A stretch of DNA of 64,000 nucleotides from assembly GCA_024711345.1 (NCBI GenBank), contig JANJTA010000006.1, forward strand, positions 34,998 through 98,997, written 5' to 3'. Origin of the DNA: Rhodanobacter sp. (GTDB lineage: Bacteria > Pseudomonadota > Gammaproteobacteria > Xanthomonadales > Rhodanobacteraceae). Positions within the stretch are counted from its first letter, which is position 1; each line of letters opens with the position of its first letter. The notes under the pieces were generated by a model. It was given only the letters and a program-made list of their open reading frames with translations. It did no database searches and was not told the origin of the DNA. The translations under genes and the position numbers were made by a program. Shown here piece by piece: positions 17,399 through 26,253 of the stretch.

Positions 17399-19653
17399 CA
17401 CAACTCCCAGCGCAGCTCGCCGAACCAGGTGCGGCCGGCGTAGGGATGGTAGACCCAGTACTGCGCATTGGTGAGGTTGTCGACGCCGAGCGCGGCGGCC
17501 CAGCCCGGCGCGAACTTCCAGCGCAGCTTCGCGTCGGCCACGGTGAAGCGGCTCACCGCGCCGTAGCTGTCGACGTAGTCGCTGTTGTCCAGCGTGCCGT
17601 ACTGGCGGCCGGAGTGGCGGATGCCGAGCGAGGCGTCCCACTGCGGCGCGAAGCGGTAGTCGGCAAACACGCTGGCGCGGATTTTCGGGATGCGCGGGAA
17701 GGTCTTGCCGTTGGCCAGCGGGTACTGGCGGTCCTGCAGCGTCTTCGCATGGTTGAAGGCGAGGCTGGCTGAAAGGTCGAGGCCGTCCAGCCACAGATCG
17801 GCGAGGCCGAGTTCGCCCTCGACGCCGCGGCTGCGCATCCGGTCGATGTTCTGCACGCTGGTGACCGTGGGGCTGACGGTGATGTCGGTCTGCGAGTACA
17901 GCGAGTCGGCGATGCGATCCTGGTACAGCGAGACGCGCCAGTGGCCGTGGTCGAGGTGGCGGGTCAGGGTGAGGTCGGTGGACTCGTCGGTCTCGGGCTT
18001 GAGGTCGGGGTTGTTGTTGACGATCGCGTTGGCGGACAGACTGCCCTGGAACAGCTCGGTCACGGTGGGGTAGCGCACGGCCTTGCCGTGGGCCAGGCGC
18101 AGTTCCCAGCCGTCGGCGAGGTCCCAGTTCAGCGCGGCCTTGGGCGAGAAGTCGGTGCGCCGACGGTCGGCGTAGTGCAGCGTGTCGGTCGCATTCGCGC
18201 GCAAGCCGCCGTAGGCGCGCCACTGTTCCAGCCGGCCGCCCAGGGTCAGCGCCCAGGCATCGGCGAAACTCCACACGTCCTGCAGGTACAGCGCGCGGGT
18301 CTGCGTGCGGCCGGCGAACGCGCTGACCCGCGCGCCGTCGGCATCGCCGCGCCAGTCGCTGGCGCTGCGCACACGGCTGTCCAGCACGTAACGGTCGCCG
18401 TGCACGCCGGCGTAGAGCATGTGCTGTTCACCGAGCGGGCCGGAGCTGCGCAGGTCGAAGGTGTCCCAGCCGGAGCCGGCCTTGTCGGCGATGGTGCCGG
18501 GGCCGCCGACGGGCGTGCCGGGTTCGGCCAGGTTGGCCGTGGCCGCCTGCGAGCGCAGGAAGTCGTAATGACTGGCCACCGCGGTCCAGCGCCAGCCGTT
18601 GTCGAGGCGGCCGTTCAACTCGATGCCGTACAGCAGGTGGGTGTCGCTGGCCGAGGAGGGCGCCAGGCCGCTGGCCGGCAGGGTCCAGGTCCGCCCGGCG
18701 GCGCTGATCACGCCGCCGGCGACCGGTTGCCCGTCGGCGTCGCGGATCAGGCTGCGGGTGCGGTCCTCGGCGCGGTTGTGCCACCAGCCGACGGTGAACA
18801 ATGCGGCGACGCGATCGGTGAGGTCCACGCCGATCTTCAGCTTGGCCTGGTCCTGCACCGTGTGTTCGATGCTGTTGGCGCCGTACACCAGCCGCGGCGA
18901 GCCGTTCGGGTTTTGATCCAGCACGGCGCCGCTGACCGGCACCGCCGTGGCCGCATTGCCGCCGGCCTTCGCGGTGGCGTACTGCATCGGCTGGCCGTGG
19001 TTGTCGAGCCGGCTGAACTCCAGCAGCCAGCTGAAGCGACCCTGCTTGTTGCCCAGCGTGGCAGCGGCCTGATGGCCGTTGTAGTGGCCGCCGGCGCCAT
19101 ACGCGTCGCGGTAGTCCTGGCTGAAGAACTGGGTGCTCACGCTGGCCATCAGCTGCTGCGGCAGCACGGTGTGGATCAGCACGGTGTTGCCCAGCGAGTT
19201 GCCCGGGTACAGCGCGGAATAGGGGCCGTACAGAATGTCGACCGCGCCGATTTCCTCGGGCACCACCATGCCCCAGCGCGGCGCGCCGTCCCAGCCGTTG
19301 GTCATCAGGTTGGAGAGCAGCAGGCCGTCGGCGTAGACCAGGCTGCGTGCGCTCTGCAGGGTGCCGGCGTTGCGGCCGCTGATCACCGCGTTCGGGTCGC
19401 CGATGTAGCGTTTGCGCACCTGCATGTTCGGCGCGTACTTCAGCGCGTCGGCGCTTTCGGTGACATTCTGCTGCTGCAGCTTCTGCCGGTTGACGCGCAC
19501 CTGCACGCTGGGTGTTTCCATCACCAGGGTGTCGCTGGCATGCACCGAGACCGGGGCGAGCGTGGTGGTGGGGGCGGGTTCATCGGCGGCCAGCAGCGGG
19601 TGGCTGGCGACGGCAAGCGCTGCTGCGCAAAGACCGAGCGGGAGGGCGTTCAA
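17398..19653 (-). CDS. TonB-dependent outer-membrane receptor
   Basis: A receptor of about 751 residues. No ATG fits the N-terminus. TTG at 19653 gives NALPLGLCAAALAVASHPLLAADE, a good signal peptide; longer frames lack one and are rejected. A possible TonB box (TLAPVSVHA) is followed by the plug (ESADALKYAPNMQVRKRYIG, VYADGLLLSN, VDILYGPYSALYPGNSLG) and a long beta-barrel ending GRTWFGELRWEL. The substrate is not evident. It leads a three-gene operon with a BNR protein and a thioredoxin-fold protein, each pair overlapping by 4 bases, so the three are probably used together in uptake across the outer membrane. Confidence 0.88.
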   Translation of the reverse strand: MNALPLGLCAAALAVASHPLLAADEPAPTTTLAPVSVHASDTLVMETPSVQVRVNRQKLQQQNVTESADALKYAPNMQVRKRYIGDPNAVISGRNAGTLQSARSLVYADGLLLSNLMTNGWDGAPRWGMVVPEEIGAVDILYGPYSALYPGNSLGNTVLIHTVLPQQLMASVSTQFFSQDYRDAYGAGGHYNGHQAAATLGNKQGRFSWLLEFSRLDNHGQPMQYATAKAGGNAATAVPVSGAVLDQNPNGSPRLVYGANSIEHTVQDQAKLKIGVDLTDRVAALFTVGWWHNRAEDRTRSLIRDADGQPVAGGVISAAGRTWTLPASGLAPSSASDTHLLYGIELNGRLDNGWRWTAVASHYDFLRSQAATANLAEPGTPVGGPGTIADKAGSGWDTFDLRSSGPLGEQHMLYAGVHGDRYVLDSRVRSASDWRGDADGARVSAFAGRTQTRALYLQDVWSFADAWALTLGGRLEQWRAYGGLRANATDTLHYADRRRTDFSPKAALNWDLADGWELRLAHGKAVRYPTVTELFQGSLSANAIVNNNPDLKPETDESTDLTLTRHLDHGHWRVSLYQDRIADSLYSQTDITVSPTVTSVQNIDRMRSRGVEGELGLADLWLDGLDLSASLAFNHAKTLQDRQYPLANGKTFPRIPKIRASVFADYRFAPQWDASLGIRHSGRQYGTLDNSDYVDSYGAVSRFTVADAKLRWKFAPGWAAALGVDNLTNAQYWVYHPYAGRTWFGELRWEL

Positions 19654-19787
19654 GCGACACTCTGGATGGGGGTCTAGGGTTGCAAGGATAGTCCGCGGCG
19701 GCGCGCACGACAGATGGCGCGTTGTCGCAGCGGGAACGACGCATGAGATGCGCGGGCGCGACGGAAGGTGCCCGGTCCGGAGCGCGT

Positions 19788-19858
19788 GCAGGAGCGCACG
19801 GGTGCGCAATGCTTTCCGCCAAGTGGCGAAGGGCATCGCGCACAGAGTGCGCTCCTAC
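19788..19858. repeat. Divergent REP-type palindromic pair, family 1 variant
   Basis: Arms at 19788-19812 (GCAGGAGCGCAC...GCGCAATGC) and 19833-19858 (GCATCGCGCACAG...GCTCCTAC) are imperfect inverted copies. The outer GTAGGAG and inner GATGC positions match family 1, but the central palindrome is GCGCAC rather than GCCCGC. It separates the response-regulator stop from the TonB receptor gene, both on the minus strand. Confidence 0.75.
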
Positions 19859-19871
19859 AAAAAAAAGCGGG

Positions 19872-20459
19872 TCAGTCTTCCCGGTCGGGACGTTCGCGCA
19901 CCGGGTGCTTGCTCAGCTTGCGCTGCAGCGTGCGGCGGTGCATGCCGAGGCGGCGGGCGGTCTCGGAGATGTTGCCGTCGCATTCGGTGAGCACGCGCTG
20001 GATGTGCTCCCACTCCAGCCGGCGCAGCGCCAGCGGCTGCTCGGGGGCCTCCGGCAGCTCGCTGTCGTTGTCAACGTCGTTGTCGCCGTCGAGCAGGGCG
20101 CGCACCACCGCGTCGGCATCGACCGGCTTGGCCAGGTAGTCGTGGGCGCCGCGCTTGATCGCCTCCACCGCGGTGGCGATCGAGGCGTAGCCGGTCAGCA
20201 GCAGCACGCGCAGGTCGGGCACCAGGGTGTGCAGCTCGGGAATCAGGCGCAGGCCGTTTTCCTCGCCCAGCTTGAGGTCGAGCACGCAATAGCGCGGGTT
20301 GTGCCGGCGCGTCAGCGCGCGGGCCTCGTCGAAATTGCTGGCGGTGATGACCTCGAAACCGCGCGAACCCAGCGCGCGCGCCAGTACGCGCAGGAAGGTG
20401 GTGTCGTCGTCGACCAGCAGCAGCGGGCGCGCCGTGGCGGCATGGGGCAACTCGGTCAT
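19872..20459 (-). CDS. RegA/ActR/PrrA-type response regulator
   Basis: A 195-residue regulator. The receiver has LVDDDTTFLR, phosphorylation site Asp61 (CVLDLKLGEENG), Thr in LLLTGYAS and Lys in LAKPVD. After an acidic linker (DGDNDVDNDSELPEAPEQ), a Fis-type helix-turn-helix (RVLTECDGNISETARRLG, MHRRTLQRKL) closes the chain. This short receiver-plus-Fis layout is the RegA/PrrA/ActR family, which controls respiration and redox genes. It lies 72 bases downstream of a RegB-like kinase on the same strand. Confidence 0.9.
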   Translation of the reverse strand: MTELPHAATARPLLLVDDDTTFLRVLARALGSRGFEVITASNFDEARALTRRHNPRYCVLDLKLGEENGLRLIPELHTLVPDLRVLLLTGYASIATAVEAIKRGAHDYLAKPVDADAVVRALLDGDNDVDNDSELPEAPEQPLALRRLEWEHIQRVLTECDGNISETARRLGMHRRTLQRKLSKHPVRERPDRED

Positions 20460-20531
20460 CGGCAGTGTTTCCTGGGTGTGGATCGAGCCTGCATTCTTGC
20501 CGGAAGCGGCGGGACTTGCACGCCCTGCGGG

Positions 20532-21806
20532 TCACTTTTCGGCGATCACCGCCAGCGGCAGGCGCAGGCAGACCTCGGCGCCGTGCGCGGTATTGCTGGC
20601 CACCAGCTCGCCGTTGAGCCGCTCGGCGGTGGCTTCGGCCAGTGCCAGGCCGATGCCCAGCCCGGTCTGCTTGCGCGAGTGGCCGAGCAAGGTGAGCTCG
20701 CCGTCGGTATCGAAACCGGGGCCATGGTCGCGCACGCACAGCTGCAACCAGTCGCCGTCGCGCGAGACCTGCAGCGCCACCGCGTTCGAGTGGTTGATGG
20801 CGGAGGCATCGACCGCATTGTTGAGCAGGTTGAGCAGCGCATGACGCAGGCCCGGCGGGGTGCGCAGCACGATGCGGGCCGCGTCCTCGTCCGGCGGCAG
20901 GGCCAGTTCGGCTTCCGGCCGCAGCAGCTGGAAGCGTTCCACGCAGCCGTGGATGAACGCGGCCACGGTGAGCCGTTCCGGCTCCTGCGACAGTTGCGCC
21001 TTGCCGAACGCGACCATCTCGCGAAGGATCGTGCGGCAGCGGTCGACCTGGGCTTCCAGCAGCGCCAGGTCCTCCGCCAGCGTCTCGTCGTCGGCATGCT
21101 CGCGGCGCAGCTCGGGCAGCAGGGTGCGCATGGTCGACAGCGGCGTGTTGAGCTCGTGCGCGGCGCCGGCGGCCTGGGTGGCGATGGCCAGGATGCCCTC
21201 GTCGCGCAGCGCGCGTTCGCGCACGCGCTGCACTTCGAGCTGCTGCAGGCGCAGGACGTGCGCCAGCCGGCTGATGAAGAAGCTCAGCAGCAGCGCCATG
21301 ATCACGAAGTTCACGCCCATGCCGACCACGTGCAGGGTGAAGCGGCTGGGCGAGCTGGCGCCCATCGGCAGCGGCAGCGGCACGTACGAGTAGAGCAGGC
21401 TCACGTAGGCGATGCCGGCCAGCGCGGCCACCATCAGCACCGCCCGGCCCGACAGCGCCGCCGCGCTGAGCGCGATCGGCACCAGCAGCAAGGTGATGAA
21501 CGGGTTGCTGGCTCCCCCGGTGAAGTACAGCAGGTAGCCCAGCACCAGCGTGTCGAAGGCGATGTGGCCGACTGCCTCCCACTCGCGCAGCGGCCACGGC
21601 TGGGTCAGTCGCCACGCGGCGAACACCGAGAACACCCCGAGCAGCCCGATGCCGAGCAGCAGCGGCAGCAGCGGGATGGCCAGCTGCATCCACCAGGCGG
21701 ACACCAGCACGGCGGAACTCTGGCCGGCAATGGCGCAGATGCGCAACCAGGCCAGCGCGCGCGTCAGCGCGAACGGGCCGATGCGTTGGGTGGACCGGTG
21801 CGGCAT
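20532..21806 (-). CDS. RegB/PrrB-type redox sensor histidine kinase
   Basis: A 424-residue kinase with six membrane helices between about 25 and 180. FTGGASNPF at 95-103 matches the quinone-binding GGxxNPF element described for RegB. The H-box is GAAHELNTPLST with His217. Cys257 in VDRCRTIL sits where the redox-active cysteine of RegB lies. N-box LLNNAVDAS, G1 DHGPGFD and G2 GLGIGLALAEATAE are intact. It should sense quinone or redox state and phosphorylate the adjacent regulator. The start MPHRSTQRIGPF is the first ATG of the frame. Confidence 0.9.
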   Translation of the reverse strand: MPHRSTQRIGPFALTRALAWLRICAIAGQSSAVLVSAWWMQLAIPLLPLLLGIGLLGVFSVFAAWRLTQPWPLREWEAVGHIAFDTLVLGYLLYFTGGASNPFITLLLVPIALSAAALSGRAVLMVAALAGIAYVSLLYSYVPLPLPMGASSPSRFTLHVVGMGVNFVIMALLLSFFISRLAHVLRLQQLEVQRVRERALRDEGILAIATQAAGAAHELNTPLSTMRTLLPELRREHADDETLAEDLALLEAQVDRCRTILREMVAFGKAQLSQEPERLTVAAFIHGCVERFQLLRPEAELALPPDEDAARIVLRTPPGLRHALLNLLNNAVDASAINHSNAVALQVSRDGDWLQLCVRDHGPGFDTDGELTLLGHSRKQTGLGIGLALAEATAERLNGELVASNTAHGAEVCLRLPLAVIAEK

Positions 21807-21870
21807 GGCGATCTTCCGGGCTTGCTGGAAACGGCGGACCCGCCGCGCAGTGCGCGACGGGTCCGGCGGA

Positions 21871-23421
21871 TCACGACGGGGTGGTGAATTCCTCGCTGCG
21901 CACGGGCGGCAGCGGGTTGTTGGCGACCGAGTCGGAGTGGCTGCTCGACAGCTTCTTCATCAGCGGCAGCATCGCCAGCGCGATCACCGTGCAGGCGACG
22001 CCGGCGAAGCCGAGCTTGTTGAACAGCGCGGTGTACACCGGCAGCGACACCAGCGGATCCTTGATGTCGGTGGGGATGCTGGCGAAGTTCGCCACCACGC
22101 TGCCGAGGTACTGCGAGATGCCCGAGGCCACGTAATAGGCGCCCATCATGAAGCCGCCCATGCGCGCCGGCACGTAGCGCGCGATCATCGCCAGGCCCAG
22201 GCCCGACACCAGCAGCTCGCCCAGCGAGTACAGGCCGTAGCCCCACACCATGATCCACGACGAGACCTGGCCGTTCACTGCGAAGCGGGCGCCGACGCCG
22301 TAGATGAAGAAGCCGATCGCCACCGCCGCGAAGCCCCAGGCGAACTTGGCCGCCACCGACGGGTTTTTGCCCACCTTGCCCAGGGTGTTGTAGATGAACA
22401 CCAGCACCGGGCTCAGCAGCACGATCCAGATCGCGTTGAGTGACTGGAACTGCTCGGGAATCCAGTTGAACAGGTGCAGGCCGAACAGGTCGAACGAGAG
22501 CGCCACGTTGCGCTGCGCGAACAGGTTCAGCGAGGTCGACATCTGCTGGTAGAAGATGAAGAAGAAGATCGTCTGCACGGTCAGCACCAGCGCCGCGACC
22601 AGGCCGGCGCGCTCGTGCGGCTCGCTGCTGCGGATCAGGTGTACGAAGATGCCCAGGATCACCACGCCGGCGGCATACACGCACCACTTGGCGACGGTCT
22701 GGTCCTGCAGGATGAAGGCGGAGACGAACACCATGCCGATGGCGGCCAGCAGCACCAGGCCGAGGCGCCTGAAGTCCACCGGCTTGTCGTCGGCGGGCGA
22801 ACCGATGTGCGCCAGCGTGCGGTGCATCAGGGTGTAGTTGACCAGGCCGAACACCAGGCCGATCGCGCAGACGCCGAACGCGGTATGCCAGCCCCAGGCG
22901 TCGCCGTACTTCGCGCCCACGTAGTCGCGGATCCACGGCGTCAGCAGCATCGAGATGGTCGAGCCGATGTTCACCGCCATGTAGTAGATGGTGAAGGCGC
23001 TGTCGATCTTGGTGTCGTCGCCCTCGTAGATCTTGCGTACCAGGTTGCCGGCGTTCGGCTTGAAGAAACCGTTGCCGACGATGATCACGCCGAGCGCGAC
23101 GTAGAGGAAGTAGGCGTTGTTGGTGGGAATCCACAGCATCGCGTAGCCCAGCGTCAGCACCAGCGCGCCGAGCAGCATGGTGCGGCGGGTGCCGATCAGC
23201 TTGTCGCCGACCCAGCCGCCGATCGCCGGGGTGGCGTAGATCAGCGCCGCGGCGGCGCCCCAGATCAGGTTGGCCTTGCTGTCGGCGAAGCCGAGCTTCT
23301 TCACCATGTAGGTGACCATCAGCACCTGCATGCCGTAGAAGCCGAAGCGCTCCCACATTTCGATCAGGAAGACGGTGCTGAAGGAGCGCGTCTGCGAGAC
23401 GGGCGGGTTCTGGGTTGCCAT
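21871..23421 (-). CDS. POT-family proton-dependent oligopeptide transporter
   Basis: A 516-residue major-facilitator protein with about 14 membrane helices. The family motif EMWERFGFYG (about 21-30) and the second signature FFKPNAGNLVRKIY with the preceding GNG are present. POT carriers import di- and tripeptides with protons in the inner membrane. Its stop follows the kinase gene's upstream end by only 64 bases on the same strand, but it probably has its own promoter. The substrate preference cannot be read from sequence. Confidence 0.92.
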   Translation of the reverse strand: MATQNPPVSQTRSFSTVFLIEMWERFGFYGMQVLMVTYMVKKLGFADSKANLIWGAAAALIYATPAIGGWVGDKLIGTRRTMLLGALVLTLGYAMLWIPTNNAYFLYVALGVIIVGNGFFKPNAGNLVRKIYEGDDTKIDSAFTIYYMAVNIGSTISMLLTPWIRDYVGAKYGDAWGWHTAFGVCAIGLVFGLVNYTLMHRTLAHIGSPADDKPVDFRRLGLVLLAAIGMVFVSAFILQDQTVAKWCVYAAGVVILGIFVHLIRSSEPHERAGLVAALVLTVQTIFFFIFYQQMSTSLNLFAQRNVALSFDLFGLHLFNWIPEQFQSLNAIWIVLLSPVLVFIYNTLGKVGKNPSVAAKFAWGFAAVAIGFFIYGVGARFAVNGQVSSWIMVWGYGLYSLGELLVSGLGLAMIARYVPARMGGFMMGAYYVASGISQYLGSVVANFASIPTDIKDPLVSLPVYTALFNKLGFAGVACTVIALAMLPLMKKLSSSHSDSVANNPLPPVRSEEFTTPS

Positions 23422-23681
23422 AGATTTTCCGTACGAGATTCAAACCGTGGCGACGTGCGCACACGCACCAGTGCCATGTGGCCCATGGACAGGCCACAAC
23501 CGGCGAAGCGTAACCCATCCGTCATCGCGGCGTAGCTGCACTGCGGCAAGGCGTCAGGCCCGCGGCAGGCGCTTGTGGCATCATCGGCCGCTCGAACCGG
23601 CCTGTTCCAGGGGAGTTTGCCGTCCATGTCCATCGCACTGATATCGCCGCAGCGCTTGCGCCAAGCCGGGCGACGCCGCTG

Positions 23682-24056
23682 ATGGCCGCCGAGGGTTTTC
23701 GCGGCCCGCGGCAGGTCTGGAACGCGTTCCTGTGGTCGATGAAGGGGCTGCGCGCCGGCTGGCGCCACGAGGCGTCGTTCCGCCTGGAGGTCTGTCTGGC
23801 GGTCGTGCTGATCCCGCTCGGCTTGTGGCTGGGCCATGGCGGCCTGGAGAAATTCGCGCTGGTGCTGGCCCCGGTGCTGGTGCTGTCGGCCGAATTGCTG
23901 AATTCGGCGGTCGAGGCCGTGGTCGACAAGGTCAGCCCGGAGTTCAACGAACTGGCCGGGCGCGCCAAGGACATGGGCTCGGCGGCGGTATTCCTGCTGC
24001 TGGTGCTGGTGGTGCTGAGCTGGGCGCTGATCCTCGGTCCGCGCCTGTTCGCCTGA
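23682..24056 (+). CDS. dgkA: Diacylglycerol kinase
   Basis: A 124-residue inner-membrane enzyme with three membrane helices. The conserved active-site region ELLNSAVEAVVDKVSPEFNELAGRAKDMGSAAVF contains the Glu and Asn residues needed for catalysis. It rephosphorylates diacylglycerol released from membrane-derived glucan synthesis. Length matches E. coli DgkA (about 122). It sits 84 bases upstream of lemA. Confidence 0.94.
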   Translation: MAAEGFRGPRQVWNAFLWSMKGLRAGWRHEASFRLEVCLAVVLIPLGLWLGHGGLEKFALVLAPVLVLSAELLNSAVEAVVDKVSPEFNELAGRAKDMGSAAVFLLLVLVVLSWALILGPRLFA

Positions 24057-24140
24057 AGCGCTCTTCACCCGCCGCCGACACGATTGCGGCCTGCGGCATG
24101 GGATGATGCAATGGCCTTCCACCGCAGCGGAGCGACCCCC

Positions 24141-24758
24141 ATGAAACTTCTGCGCAACCTCGTCCTGGTGCTGCTCGCCTTCGGCCTGAGCGGCTGCGGC
24201 TACAACGCGATGCAGAAGCAGGACGAGGCGGTCAAGGCGGCCTGGTCCGAGGTGCTGAACCAGTACCAGCGCCGCGCCGATCTGGTGCCGAACCTGGTCA
24301 ACACGGTCAAGGGCTACGCCCAGCACGAGGAGAAGGTGTTCACCGAGGTCACCGCGGCCCGGGCCAAGGTCGGCAGCCTGCAGGTCAACGCCGATTCGCT
24401 CAACGACCCGCAGAAACTCCAGCAGTTCCAGGCCGCGCAAGGCGAGCTGGGCAACGCGCTGTCGCGGCTGATGGTGGTCAGCGAGAACTATCCGCAGCTG
24501 AAGGCCGACGGCCTGTTCCAGAACCTGCAGGCGCAGCTGGAAGGCACCGAGAACCGGGTCACCGTGGCGCGCAACCGCTACGTGCAGGCGGTGCAGGCCT
24601 ACAACGCGATGATCCGCACCTTCCCGAACAACCTGACCGCGAAGATCTTCGGCTACAAGGTGAAGCCGAACTTCACCGTGGACAACGAGAAGGCGATTTC
24701 CACCGCGCCGAAGGTGGACTTCGGCACGGCCGCGCCGGCGCCTGCCGCGACGCATTGA
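24141..24758 (+). CDS. lemA: LemA-family lipoprotein
   Basis: A 205-residue protein. ATG 24141 gives a lipoprotein signal peptide with lipobox LSGC (Cys at about 18); the longer frame from 24084 would bury it. The mature part is a long alpha-helical LemA domain (DEAVKAAWSEVLNQYQRRADLVPNLVNTV, ENRVTVARNRYVQAVQAYN). The function of LemA is unsettled; it commonly occurs with TPM-domain proteins, as here, suggesting a membrane complex. The stop overlaps the next start. Confidence 0.92.
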   Translation: MKLLRNLVLVLLAFGLSGCGYNAMQKQDEAVKAAWSEVLNQYQRRADLVPNLVNTVKGYAQHEEKVFTEVTAARAKVGSLQVNADSLNDPQKLQQFQAAQGELGNALSRLMVVSENYPQLKADGLFQNLQAQLEGTENRVTVARNRYVQAVQAYNAMIRTFPNNLTAKIFGYKVKPNFTVDNEKAISTAPKVDFGTAAPAPAATH

Positions 24759-25639
24759 TGATGCCCAGGCGCTGCCCGCGCCGCTGGCTGCTGCTGGCGC
24801 TGCTGCTGCCGGTGCTGGCGCTGGCGGCCGATGCCGTGCCGAAACTGGCGCGGCACGTCACCGACCTCACCGGCACGCTGAGCGCGCAACAGGTCGACCA
24901 GCTCGATGCGCAACTGGTGGCGCTGGAAAAGGCCAAGGGCGCGCAGCTGGTGGTGCTGATGGTCGACAGCACCGGCGAGCAGGACATCGAGAGCTACTCG
25001 CTGGCGGTGGCCGAGGCGAACAAGGTCGGCCGCAGGGGCACCGACGACGGCGTGCTGCTGCTGGTGGCCAAGAACGACCGCCGCGTGCGCATCGAGGTGG
25101 GCTACGGCCTGGAAGGCGCCATTCCCGACGCCGCCACCGCGCGGATCATCCGCGAGTACATCGCACCGAAGTTCCGCAACAACGATTACTTCGGCGGCAT
25201 CAGCGATGCGGTCGGCGCGCTGACCCAGCTGATCAACGGCGAGGCGCTGCCGCCGCCGGTGCGCGGCGCGTCCGACGACGGGCATTCCGGGCTCGGGCTG
25301 GAGCAGGGGCTGATGATCGCCGTGTTCGTGGCGCTGTTCCTGCGCGGCATCTTCGGACGCACGCCGGCGCTGGTCAGGGGGCCGCTCGGCGCCGTGCTGG
25401 TCGGCGGCCTGCTATGGCTGCTGATCTCGATCGGTGCCGGCATCCTCGGTGCGCTGGTCGGCGGCGTGCTGATGCTGCTGCCCGGCGGCGCCGGCCGCTC
25501 GATCGGCGGCGGCGGCTGGGGCGGCTTCGGTGGCTTCGGTGGCGGTGGCTGGGGCGGCGGCAGCGGCGGTTTAGGCGGCGGTGGTTTCAGCGGTGGCGGC
25601 GGCAGCTTCGGCGGCGGCGGTTCGTCGGGGAACTGGTGA
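24758..25639 (+). CDS. TPM-domain (YgcG-like) membrane protein with Gly-rich tail
   Basis: A protein of about 293 residues. ATG 24758 overlaps the lemA stop (TGATG). It has a signal peptide (RRWLLLALLLPVLALAADA) and a periplasmic TPM domain (about 32-160, VTDLTGTLSAQQVDQLDAQL, GTDDGVLLLVAKNDRRVRIEVGYGLEGAIPD). Hydrophobic helices follow around 185-245, then a repetitive Gly/Ser/Trp/Phe tail ending in SSGNW. TPM stands for the TLP18.3/Psb32/MOLO-1 fold. It probably works with LemA in envelope maintenance. Confidence 0.9.
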   Translation: MMPRRCPRRWLLLALLLPVLALAADAVPKLARHVTDLTGTLSAQQVDQLDAQLVALEKAKGAQLVVLMVDSTGEQDIESYSLAVAEANKVGRRGTDDGVLLLVAKNDRRVRIEVGYGLEGAIPDAATARIIREYIAPKFRNNDYFGGISDAVGALTQLINGEALPPPVRGASDDGHSGLGLEQGLMIAVFVALFLRGIFGRTPALVRGPLGAVLVGGLLWLLISIGAGILGALVGGVLMLLPGGAGRSIGGGGWGGFGGFGGGGWGGGSGGLGGGGFSGGGGSFGGGGSSGNW

Positions 25640-26142
25640 TGGCACGCATGCGGCGACTGTGGGCAAATCTTTGCGATGGCTGGTTCCAGTTGCCGCGGCG
25701 CTTCCCGTCCACGCTGCTGGATGAGCTGGCCGCGGCGATCGCCGCCGGCGAGCGCACCCACCGGGGCGAGATCCGCTTCGCGGTCGAATCGCGGCTGCCC
25801 CCGCTGGCCGTGCTGGAAGGCCTCGACGCCACCACGCGCGCGCAGCAGGTATTCGCCCAGCTGCGCGTGTGGGACACCGAACTCAACAGCGGGGTGCTGT
25901 TCTACCTGCTGATGGCCGAGCACCGCATCGAGATCGTCGCCGACCGCGGCATCGCGGCGAGGGTGGCGACCGGCGAGTGGGATGCGGTCTGCGCCCGCAT
26001 GCGCGAACGCTACGCGGCTGGCCAATGGCGCGAGGGCAGCCTCGAAGGCATCGCCGCAGCGCATGCCTTGCTGGAGCGTCACTTCCCCGGCGACGGCCAC
26101 GCCAACCCGGACGAGCTGCCGGACCGGCCAGTGCTGCTCTGA
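25639..26142 (+). CDS. Second TPM-domain protein
   Basis: A 167-residue protein with no signal peptide or strong membrane segment. Residues about 20-150 form a TPM-type domain (ELAAAIAAGERTHRGEIRFAVESRLP, NSGVLFYLLMAEHRIEIVADRGI). ATG 25639 shares its A with the upstream TGA stop, so translation is coupled; the longer frame upstream overlaps the Gly-rich tail and is rejected. This completes the lemA-TPM-TPM order known in many proteobacteria. Probably acts at the inner face of the same membrane complex. Confidence 0.87.
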   Translation: MARMRRLWANLCDGWFQLPRRFPSTLLDELAAAIAAGERTHRGEIRFAVESRLPPLAVLEGLDATTRAQQVFAQLRVWDTELNSGVLFYLLMAEHRIEIVADRGIAARVATGEWDAVCARMRERYAAGQWREGSLEGIAAAHALLERHFPGDGHANPDELPDRPVLL

Positions 26143-26208
26143 GCCGCGAAGTACGGCGCAGCAGCGCCGCCTGGCGCGAATGCGGTTCGTCACGCCCCGA
26201 GAAAAGAA

Positions 26209-26238
26209 GGAAGGCGCCGAGGCGCCTTCCGGATGCCA
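26209..26238 (-). terminator. Rho-independent terminator of S9 peptidase gene
   Basis: Perfect 10-base stem GGAAGGCGCC/GGCGCCTTCC with a 2-base loop (26209-26230). Read on the minus strand it is followed by TTCTTTTC. It ends the peptidase transcript and may partly stop the converging TPM operon. Confidence 0.8.
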
Positions 26239-26253
26239 CATGCCGCGGCGGGA

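Noticed and set aside
19722..21887. 721-codon plus-strand frame
   Set aside because: Antisense to the RegA/RegB-type pair, which have complete family motifs on the other strand.
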